From positions 1,978,701-2,042,700 of the forward strand of contig OZ034966.1 in NCBI GenBank assembly GCA_964030785.1: a stretch of 64,000 nucleotides of DNA, written 5' to 3'. A program made the position numbers and the translations under genes. The notes under the pieces are model-generated. The model was not told where the DNA came from. It ran no database searches and was given only the letters and a program-made list of their open reading frames with translations. Source of the DNA: Siderastrea siderea (Eukaryota > Cnidaria > Anthozoa > Scleractinia > Rhizangiidae). Below, piece by piece: positions 12,402 to 24,400 of this stretch. Positions within the stretch are counted from its first letter, which is position 1; every line of letters starts with the position of its first letter.

Positions 12402-15400
12402 GTGCAAATGTACAAATTATGTAAATCAACCGGCCCTCTTTTCTTGACTCGCGACTCGAGGCTTCGCCGCTCATCGCTCGCACTTCGATCTTCTTGCGGC
12501 CTTTTTTCGCACAAAGAAATGGTAATAAAAGAAGAAAGAGAGTGCTTGCAGTCTACTTCAACGGAGGATATGAACAAGGTATCTCTGCACAGTAATGTTT
12601 TGTTATGCTCGAGTGATTTAAAATGACTCAAGATAAAATTCTTATGGCAAGGGATAGCGTGGCACGTTCATAGACTAGAATAAGGAATAATGGCAATGGT
12701 TTTTTTATTGTGGAGAAAGAGCGTTCGGTTCCGCTGAAGGAGGACTCTCTATAAATACGGTGTATACCGTGTAGCCAACTTGAATAATTCGCAAAAGTAA
12801 TCATTTTCTGCGTACCGCGTATCGCGTAAAGGGGTTCAACAAAAAATAGTTCATGTGCCAGGGTATTCTGTGGTTAATCGGCCGTTGAATCACTGGAAAT
12901 ACACAAAAAGCTATCGTTTGATCGCATACCTTCTTCTGCGACAACAAACCTTTGCTTAAATTGCATCGAGGGTAGTATCGAGTCTGTCGGGTGCTTGGAA
13001 GGCTGCTGCTTTGTTCGCTATTGCTTTACAAATTCCATTCATTTCGTCTCCTCACCTCCGGTCGCTCGTCGTCAAAAAATGCTGTATTATGTAGTGATAC
13101 GTCTTGTGATTCGTTTCTTCGGTTACTACGTTTCGGAGCAATACGAACGGTCGACAGTTTTCTGTACATCTTCGAGAGCTCAAGAGAAATACAGCTCCGA
13201 TGGAGATAGCGAGAGACTGCGAGTTCTTGATTTGACGTCACAAGGTGACTAGTCCCATGCCCTCACTGCTCGACCCTGAACCAAAATGGTATCTATTTTC
13301 GCCCGATTTTCCGTACTTCAACCGCGCACAGAAAATTAGGGATTAAACCAAATCAAAAACTTTTTGTGACGAAATGCTCCAAATGACAACAGAATTTATT
13401 TGACGAGGAAAAAAATTTTTGGTTAGGTGCACTTTAATGCGCATGTGCCAGTAACCACTTATGCTACCGTGACATGTAAGTTAGTAGCAATGGTATATCC
13501 GGAAACCAATCAGGAACAAGGAAAGTTACCTTCGCCAATCGTTGGAGAGTGTCGTATTAATTAAAGGAAACCATTTTAAAAAGTTGTTTTCTTTCAAAAC
13601 AATGGTTCGACGAGTCGCTTCGAAGTTTTTCCTGACAAAGTGGTGAAGTTCTAATCGTCCGTGTAAACATTTACTTGAAGCTATCGATGCGCATCGAACA
13701 ATCGGGCAGTCTTCTTGGCGAAATGACTTCATATTTCTTAATACGTTTACAGCACAGTAAAATAACAATGCACAGAATAATATAATATATATAGATTTAG
13801 CCAGGCCTAAAAGCGGAGCTCCACATCTCTTTTTCATGCTTGTTGGCCCGTAAAATACATTAAATTTTAGTTGTACAGTTATTCGCCAAGAGGTGAAAAA
13901 CAGCAAGGGAAAACATGCGGACCACTAAGCAAACTGACTTGGCTTATTTTTCTTCAAAGAGAAGACTTCAGCACGACTTTCACCTACAGCTCTTCTTGTA
14001 GCATTCTTTCGAAAGCTAGCTAATTAAGTTCAAGAAGAGTACTTGTAAAACTACAATTGCTTAAAAAACCCACTTAAGTTGCTCACGGTAGCGACTCGAC
14101 AGACTTTTTCCGGCAAATACACATTTCTCACTGATTCCAATGCATCCCTCTGGCTGTTTAATTCTGTTAACCATGAAACATTTCTCGAAATCTATTTTGC
14201 TAAAATAAATAGTATTTTCCCGGGATCAAACCGTTTACTGACAAAAAATTACCCCAAAAATGTTTTCGGAAACTTTCAAGCACACGTATAATTATCAAGA
14301 GGAAAATGACACAAGTTTTCCACCTGCGAAGTATTAATTGGGCGCTTTCAAGAACTCACCCTGAACTAATTTTAGGAAGCTTTTAGAGTCTCATTTTAGA
14401 CAAAATAGACTTAAACCGAGAAATGCTTTGCTTATAGTTACTTAAATAAAGATTTCGATCTCTAACTAAAGACACTGAAATGGCTTACCGGTTAAAAACA
14501 AAACAAACACGAAAACATGCCACACTGGACTCACTCACTGAAACGGCGATTCTAAGTTTAGTCGTTAAATTGGGACAGAAATGTCGTTCACTTCAAATGA
14601 AGAAACCAAAAATATATAAAAATATAAGGAAGATAAAATATTCCACAACTGAACAAAAACATATGGAGCTTTGCATTAAGACTATATAAACTTAATAAAA
14701 AAAATATTGACGACAGAGCGACTCTTCAGTTGTTGAATACTAAATTACGAATTAGTCAAAACAACCCAATCTGCGGTGCCGAAGAAAAACAACCTAGATT
14801 GAAAAAACAACACAGACTCAATCTAGAATAGTCACGATTTCTACTTTTCGACTAAAATACACTACTGACTAGAATTGCTCAAAGAAAAATATTGAAAATT
14901 ACGCACTAAAGTTCAAAAGAAAAGTGCGCATATATAGCTAACTTATATAGGATATCAGATTGCTCACTAATGACAATTCCTTCAATGAATAAACACAGAA
15001 AAAGGGACAAGAAACCTACAAAAAAAAATGAAATGTCATTCACATACGAAGCACTTGTTTAAAAAAAAAACAAGTATGTCCTCGAACAAGGATTTCTTGC
15101 CTTCAAGCTCTCCAAGATCTTTTATATGCGCCGTCGAGATTGAAGCAATCCTTTTCCTTTTCATGATGAACTGTTACAAGTCTTCATTCCAAGAATGTAG
15201 TACAATTATCGTATTGAAAATCGAGCGTCAAGGAACCAGCCGCCATATTGTTTACTTCAGCTACAAGAAAAAAGAGGACATTCCGCCTCTCCCGGTCGGG
15301 TTGTCTTGGGACTCCCCTCACCCTCCCCCAGAGTCTGTACGGGCGTACGCTGACGTCAGAACCAAAATTTTTCGGCTCAACGGGTTTATACCAAATTTTC

Positions 15401-18400
15401 TTACCCATGGTGCTCCGCGAGCTCCGCTATCATGACATAGAATATACTTAGCATAATTAACGTAGCATAACATAGCAAAGCAAGATATGACATAACATTG
15501 CTGAGCATAGTATAGCTTCAGAGCCCCTGATAGGGTAGCCAAGCGTAGAACAGAATAGCATAGTATACAATACAATACAATACAATACAATACAATACAA
15601 TACTATTTCACCGACACGGACGGGAAAAAAGTTTAAGTATATGCCATACCTGTGCATAGAAGGCTCCAGATTTTTCCTTATTTTCTGTCAAATAAGCAAA
15701 ACCTCGCGCCAAACGATCCTGGAAACCATTCACCGGAAGTGAACAGCAAAAGGCTTTTCGAAGTTTCAGTAACCATTCAGAGCATGCGTGAAGTTAAATT
15801 TATCAAATATTTTTATTAAATATTATTAAAATTAGTTCATTTCACGTAGCTTAATATAAGTTATATTCCATCACCAATTATTTCCTCCTCTTCTTTGACT
15901 TAATAACCATTACAAACAATCAAGTATACTATGTAGCTACTTAGTTATAACATCAGATCTGCAAGCAATTACCGATTTCACACTAATTGCCAAGTAAATA
16001 TCAAACAGTTTACCATCAATTTACCAATTTTGCAGGTAAATTTAAAGATGAATCAATTCCGTGCAGGCTCAATCGCTGTCCCCCCCGGTCCATATTTATC
16101 ACGGCAAAGAGAAAACTCACCGAAGAGTACACAAATTATATTCTACGTCATTAACAAATTTACCAACTAAACAAAGCGACCGTCCGTCCATCCATTCATC
16201 CATCCTTCCTTTACAATAATCAAACATAGGCCTGCAATGCGTGCAGACCGATGAAGTGTTGGTTTGTCTAAAAAAAAGAAAGCGAGGCGTGCGTGATTGC
16301 ACGTTCGATAACATTCAAGCGTCTGAAACAGCAAGTTGCAGCAAAAGTGCGGTAACTCTGTACGTCCTATGAAAAGAACAAGTAGTCCTGAGGGCTGCAT
16401 AACCGAGCCATCTGGCTCCCGTGCTGGTGTGGCAGTTGTAAACAAAGTCTTCTCTTCGAATTACAGCAACCAACGTTGAAATTTGACCAACTGAAAAGGT
16501 AACTAATACCCTGGAAAGGAGGTCAACTGAATTATTCACCCTCTCCTCACCAAACATTGCTCTGCAGACTACACTCATAAACTCATTCTTCACTCAAGAT
16601 CATTTTTCGCTGTCTTTTGGTCGGTCTTCCTCAACTGAACATGCTTTACCAACAGTTTTGAGCAATGTATTTATATACTGTCGTGAATATGGCACTATAA
16701 AAACATAATTATCGACAAAGACAAACACATCGCCGACATCGTCAGAATCTCAACGTGCTAACCGGCGTGACGAAAATTGTGACAGTTTTTGCCTTTTGCG
16801 TTACCGATTGACGTAATGTTTAAAATCTGATGACTCAGCTCATTTGTCTTATCGCTTTGAATATTTTGTTGCATAAAACTATAAAGGTAAATATCGATAT
16901 AAATTTGTCTACAACTGAACATGCTTTTACCGAGAGTTGTGAGCGATGTATTTATATACTGTTGTGAATATGGCACAAGAAAACATGATTATCGATAAAG
17001 ACAAACACATCGTTGGAAACTGGAGAAAATAGTAAAAAGCGAAGTCGTCGCTTTATTTCAAACACGTTAAAGCATGTCTTATGACGTAATCGTTAAATCC
17101 GGTCTGCTCTTCCGGAGTCAGCACATTGTCTCGAACTCTCAAATCGAACAAATCGGTTCAAAATCAAAAGTAAAGCAAAAAATTAGAAAGACTAACTGGT
17201 GTATCCTCCTGTGCCACTTATACTATCCAAGAAGATCCAGCCTTCATTTCCCACCTGCGAATATCCTTTCTTGACGTTGGCAGCTAGAGACTCTCCAAGT
17301 GTTAAATATAACCACGACAACATACTCCAGAATTTTCTTTTCATAACATTTACTGAGAACGATTCGTCCTTAGGATGTCTCAGCATCACTTTTGTCCCAC
17401 CAGCAACAACAGTGACACTGGACTTCACCTCCTGTTATTAACAGTCCTCCTTCTTTTTTCACCAGTATTCGACAGATACTTCAGTATTTCCTTTCGTGAC
17501 AGGCAACGGTCTAATACCGCTCGGCGGACGTCTGCGTCTACACCTACGATACTTTCTTGTGGACCCTTGTCCTATCGTGCGTGCGTGCGTGTGTGTACTT
17601 ATCGATGTCTGTGTACAACGTCTTCTCTATATGTTTAGAGGTCAGCACAAAATTTTACCACAGCACAGTCGAAGCAAATATTCCACCAAACCTCTTGACC
17701 TGCCAATTGAAAATGGCGACTCGGTCCGCTTGTGTTCACGTCATCCCATCCCATCGGCCATAGCGAAATACACACCTTATGAACCTTACACGACGTATTT
17801 TGACCGACCACTACACCAATCCACGGTCTTCACGACTGTACTAATCCGGCTTCGTCGGTTAAAAAGCGACCAACTAACCAAGCAACCAACCACTTAACCA
17901 ACAATCAAGGAAACAACCAGCTAGTCAACAAACCAACCAACATCAACCAACCAGCCAACCAACAAAACAACCAACATCAACCAACCAACCAACCAACCAA
18001 CCAACCAACCAACAAACCATCCACCAACCAACTAACCAACCAACAAAACAACCAACATCAACCAACCAACCAACAAACCATCCACCAACCAACTTACCAA
18101 CCAACAAAACAACCAACATCAACCAACCAACCAACAAACAGAACAACCAACATCAACCGACCAACTAACTAACAAACCTTCCACCAACCAATTAACCAAC
18201 CAACCAACCAACCAACCAACCAACCAACAAACCATCCACCAACCAACCAACAGCAACCAACCAACCAACAAACAAAACAACCAACATCAACCAACCAACT
18301 AACCAACAAACCATCCACCAACCAACCAACAGCAACCAACCAACCAACCAACAGCAACCAAATAACCAACCAACAAAACAACCCCAACCAACCGACATAA

Positions 18401-21400
18401 GCCAACCAACACCAACAAACCTACGCCAACAAACCAACACCAGCCAACCAGCCAATCAACCAGGAAATCAACCAGTTTTCCCAATTTTCATTGGGAAAAC
18501 TGGTTGATACTAACAACCGTTTTTACCTATTCTAGAGAAATATGACAGAGGATGCGTTAATCTGCTCCGAGATCTTTTAAAAAATCCACCCAAAAACACC
18601 CGGATTGCTATAAACATTGGTCTTTCCAAAGCAAGATACCGCTGTCGTAAAGGATTCGAATTGGTCGGTAAGGAAATGCGGACTTGCAGAGAAGGAAGAT
18701 GGAAGGAAAAGAAAGAACCCCACTGTTTAAATGGTACAGTTAACATACTTTAGATTAAGCCTATATTACACGGTATTGTGTGAGAGTAAAGAGGATTTTC
18801 ATTTCCTTGATTTATTAAAGCCTGATCCTTTCCATATGTATTCATTCTAGCATTCATTCAGGTGACACGTACACTCTTGCCACGCACTGAATTGACTTTC
18901 CTTCATTCGTATGATATACAGTAGTTCGTAACTACGAAGCTGTTGTTTTGACTGTGAAGGCGTATAACATTAAAACAGGTTTTTACGCAAATGGTAGCGA
19001 TAATACATACTAAAGGTTTACTCTTCTGTTCATTCTATTGTTTCGTTTCAAGCCCAAGAACTGAATGTGAATCAACCTGGATTCTCTTCACATGCGTCAC
19101 CCACTAGTACTAGTGTTCCAATATATACCAGTGTGTACTTACACAGGAATACTGCTCTGAAAGTAATTATCAGCAGTGTACCGATCTGCAAGTATAATAG
19201 TCTAGGAGCCAAGTCTGAAAAGAAGCCTAGAAAATGGATTTCGTTGCACCCCCTTGCTATATTTGTCTAAATAGCATAAACTGATCGGACAATGTCTAAG
19301 GAATACGTAATGGCGTGTTTTGTTGCTGGGCAAGTGGGTCATCCTTCAATTATACGTCGTTTTCTACCGCATGCCATTACGCCCCGTTATGCTAAATATG
19401 CACACTTGAGTTTTGCCATGGAGTTTCAAATGAGAACAGCGTGTACAGTATTTCACCCAACTACGTCAAACTTAGACATTGCATCGAACAAACGTCACTC
19501 TCCGATTTAAGAATACCTTGTTAATGTATCTATAGAAACTGTTGCTAGGAGACGTGATTAATTCAGTACGTAGAGTTACATCAATTTTCTCCACTTGAAG
19601 TCGAAAAGATTTTCAGGAAAAGTTGTTGGACAGAGTTGAATACCACGATGTTATCACGATGTTGTCAACTAAAATGATTTGTCAACTAAAATGATTTTAT
19701 ATGAAAGTTTTCTGTACAAAGAATCTCCTTTGCCATCGTCGCAAATTATGGTTATGTAAATTAATTCGTTATTTGATCAAGTGATCCAAGAGCATCATTT
19801 AGAACTTTTAATGGAGAGGCTGGCCGGGCATTTGCGTTTTGCATTGAAAAAAATCGTTCTATTTGTTATGGTTTCTGTCTTAAGCTTAATTTCGTAGCTA
19901 CTTTAAAAAAGCATCGTACATAAACAAGCAAACATCCAAAAGGGATGTTTTACTTCCAGTTACATGTTAGCGTGTTTAAGAGCTCAGTGTCTTTTGATTT
20001 GGAAAAAAGGGCCATGGCGTTATATCGAAGTTTTGGAGTGCAAAGTTCGCATTCTTTTAATAAACTGGTTTGCTCGTTATACCTGTAACATACTTTTTCG
20101 CATTTGTAATAACTTTGTACCTTGAGGTGCAGCTGATTAGGTTATAGCTATAAATAGGAAATTCCACACTTTCTAATTGTAACAGGCTATATTAGTTAAC
20201 ACAGTCATGTAACAGTTTTGATGTGAAGTTCCACTACGAAAAAGTCCACTTGCGCCTTCAGTGGTGATAATTGTCGTGATTACGTTGCCCAAGAATCTGC
20301 ACTACCCACCTTAGCTAAGTATATCGACCGCAACCAGATCACAAAGTGGAAAACTAGATCAACGAGGCAACCATTTCATTGGTCAATTCAGTTGTATCTT
20401 CTACAAACAAGCAAAGCCGGTGCCAAGGTATAAGATAGCTCTTCAGTGTTTCGTACGATAGATGTTGAGGACAGTTCACAGAATACTTTTCTACGCGTAG
20501 TCGTAGAAACTCAACGCTTTAATGTATCGTGTACAACTTTCAAATACAGACATCTCCACGGCTTGTCAACTCGATCTACGCCTACGGTGAAAAACTGAAC
20601 AAAAAAAACCTAAACATGTTCTGTGCGGTTTCAACGGGAAAAGTACAAAAACTGTAGCGAAAAACAACACTGTGAGCGCAAACCGCCCGACACGATACTC
20701 TTCCAAAGACAAACCATGTGCGACTGAGTCACGTGATTCGACACAGTCCAACCAACTGTGCACAGTTCGACCCTAAACGAGTGTCAGCTTAAAACAGGCC
20801 TTTATCAAGTTCGGCCGCTAGTCGGCCTCAACAATAGACGCTTTGAAAGTAATAGAAAATGGCACAGAAAGGAAAAGTGATGAAAAATTGCTTCAAAGGA
20901 TTAGGGGAATCAACCTAATTGCAGCGTGCTCGAGCTACCATAGCAGCCACTGATAACAGTATGTAATTAGAAATGTTTATCAACTTGCAAGTAATGGGAT
21001 GAAGTTTACAGAAAGGCATTAGACGGTCCAGCGCGAGAGACTAAGATTGAAAGCGGTAGCGGGAAATTTGTTTTCAAGATAGAATATTTATCCATAACAG
21101 CAAGATCCTTCTTGGCCAGAATAGGTGTACTCTAGTGTATTAAACAGGTCAGCCAAGAGTGGAAAGTCTGAGTTTATCATCAGTTGATCAGGTATCCCGG
21201 CCAAACAATACAGATTCTTGCACATTCTTACATCAAGTAAGGACTGCAGATCGACGACAAATGTTCTAGTTGGAATAGGCGACAGGAAGCATCTTTGTGC
21301 CCTTGCTTATACTGACATAACCCAAGCAAAAATTGACGGCCGAAACATGTTGGCTCAGAGGTAGCTGTGGGCTGCTAGGTTCAAACTCTTAGCTTCAAAG

Positions 21401-24400
21401 CTCTTTGAAAATTGTTCCCCTTATGATATGACAGAAATCACGAACACCACTTAGTCTTCACAGCCAAGGGTTATCGCGCTCCCTAATATTACCCCTGGTA
21501 CCGTTCTCACTGGATGCCGGAGATAACAAAGAAATACCTGAGGAGACAGTTAATAGATAGAGGACAACGCACGCTACGACTGTGGAGTTGTTTCGAATAC
21601 AAGCCAAAACAAAAGCAGACACTGTAAGCAATAAAATCGATGTCTCTCTGGTTAGTCAGCTGTGTATGTGGTGCTCAGAGGCCAGCAGTGTTGAGAAAAG
21701 CCCCTGGGAAAGATCCAGCAGCATGTTATGAGAGGCTAGGCGATCATCTTCGCACTTGGTTTCTTAGCTGTCAGATCACCAGCTTGTTTAGCAGCGGCCT
21801 TCCGTGTCAAAGTGATGACCAGCCCTCAGTACCAAGCTGAAGTACGTGTTATGCCAGAGTTGCCACTAGTTACATCTTTTAGCTACTGTCGAACGATAAA
21901 GGCTTCATTTATAGAGTACAAAAGCAGAGAACAGGTGATGAAGAATGTCCAGAAGATGATTTCCAGCCTACAGATGAAACACTATACCATTACCTTTGAA
22001 TAAGCCATTCACTCTAAGGCCAAAAAAGGCAATGAAGGCTCCTTGAACATTTTAAGGTTACTATTCTACTTTGGGAGGCTTTCACTTTCTGCCAAGATAC
22101 CTTGTTATGATTGGCAAGATGTTTGAAGATAAGGCTGGATGATATCATGATGATACCAGTGCATGGAAAGATGGATTGCCACTCTTCCATTTACGAAGCA
22201 AGCACATCAACATGTGATGTCACTACTGCGCCAGGTCATAGCTGACCGAGAAGGGTTGCGGATGGTCGACTTGGATGTCCTGGTGGGATTGACTCCTAAT
22301 TTCTCTGCAATGGACTGCGTTGACTATGCAACATAAGGAGCGTAGTATATATGACCGTTGAGGTCAAACGTAACATAAGACACAATTAACTTCGCAGGAA
22401 GGCCGGATAGGAGAATATTCGTGACGTGTGCGAGCTGGCTTCGGTAGTGTTGCGAAGGACGTGTGTGGACCACGTAATGTCCTTTTGTTGTTTTTGTCGA
22501 TTACTTGCGATATCTTTTGCTCATATAAGATTACTACCAACTCTGGCGTGAAACATGAACATCGAACTTGAGATGCAAAGCATGCCGTCAGCAGATCGGA
22601 GCAGCCAATTTCCTGGGTCTGGACGGACGTGGCACTTGAATCAAGCGTGCATCTTGGCAGTGAGACGCAAGTAGGGAAAGTAGCTATTTTCAGCACGATA
22701 TAGCCACAAAAGGACAGCAGTTACTGATGCCACCAAGCAGATGTGCCGCAAGGATGACAGAAGCCAAACTGCATGGATGTTATAAGGAGTTAGGATAAGG
22801 ATAACGGATGAGAAAGAAGTCGGTAAGGGTGGTAACAGCCAACGGTTCTCCACGGTCAACCCTTTTGATCTGGCTTAGGCGATGACGAAACGGCACCACT
22901 TCTCATTGGCATTAATACGGTTCCCGAGAAAGAGGACCAAATTATAGACTTCAAACAGACAAGAGCAACCCGCGTGCAGAAATTTGCATGCATAGGGTTC
23001 GACAGCGACGCCGTTGCCGTTAAGGATAAAATCGTAAAGTCTAGGGTGATAATTTTTGTGTTTTTGTCCATGAAGAAAATTGCAAAAAAGAAGGAAGTGA
23101 CATTCAATGCTGGCAGAAGCTTGTGCGGTCACTTATTATTCAAGAACCCTTCTCCGTGGTGAGCTCACTTCAGAAATCTCAATCTCCCGGGTACCAACTG
23201 TAGCTCAAAACCGCTACGAAGGGCAAGTCCTTTTGCAAACCAATACACGGTATCCAGAAGAAGCCTACCATGAAAAACAGAGTGTGATGTACCTCAAGGT
23301 TTTTGCACTATCACGGGATGCAACACACCAGGCTGGTTAACTTACATCGCCAAAAAGAAAGGGATGGAAGGTACAACACAATAGTACTGGGGGCGCGTTT
23401 TGTGAAAGCCGCGAAGCTTTTCGGGTCGATGTCACGCACGATAATTCACGATGCATCTTATAAATTTGTAAGCGTGAAAATTTGCTACGAGTTTAAATTT
23501 CTTATTTTTAAGACGTGTAAAAATAACAGCATTGCAGAGTGTCGTTCATGTCTCGAGAAACGGCTTATTGGGACCGAAAGGTTTTCGGAGCTCTTGAGAA
23601 ACGCGCACCTCGGCCCCAGAGTAGCTGGTACCATTCGCTGAAGACATCTCTCAAACAGAAAGTATGGTGTTCGCACAGATATTGCAAGATACTGGATGTG
23701 CTGTCAGAAACACCAGAAAAAATGCTACGAAAGTCTTCCACGCACCAGCGACAGCCTGACATACCATATTATGGGGGCAATCTAGGAGGCTTACCTATGA
23801 ATAAAGCCTTCATGTTATGTTCAAGACCTACCATCGCTAAAAATTACGGCTAGGCAGTGGAAAATAGCAAAGTACTACCAGCAGTGATGATGAAAGATCC
23901 CACATCGACAAAACTTTTAGAGGTGAAATAAACGGCTTGTGTCAGTGCAGGGAAAATTCTGTACCCTGCACAGAAGCCTGCTCGTAAATGAACGATGAAA
24001 CATGTCAAAATAGTTTCCGGTTAAAGCAGACCAATGATGACGAGGATAAAAATTAGAAAATTGGTGCTTTTTTTGGAGAATTCACTGAGGGTGTTTGATT
24101 GGGATTGTGAGCATTACGAGGCACAAGACAGATACAGAGTGTCCAGCGAACGCCGTGCGATTCTAAATAGAGGATCCTGGGGAATGAAATGTCTTAATTT
24201 TGCAATAAATTTGAAACAATTAGTCGTTTTAAGTATTTTGTATAAATCTTTGATGTTTCTCCATACTCTTCCAGGAGCTTTGACTTCAGCAATAACTAAA
24301 GACCGTTAAGAAAGTTCCAGTTTTCATGTGTGACCAACACGAGAATGTGAAAACCGCCATGGTACATCTTCAAGGGACTTTTGGAACAGCCTCGGAACAG

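Noticed and set aside
12306..12631. Long open frames with poly-Ile/poly-Asn
   Set aside because: They only read through the (TTA)n microsatellite.
16117..17428. Minus-strand gene in intron 2
   Set aside because: Three open frames, but no shared splice sites, start context or known motif.
17943..18484. Membrane-protein-like frames of repeated VGWLVG
   Set aside because: They are translations of the CCAA minisatellite.
21640..23853. Transposase gene inside the 5.7-kb TIR element
   Set aside because: Open frames are short, on both strands, and show no catalytic motif.
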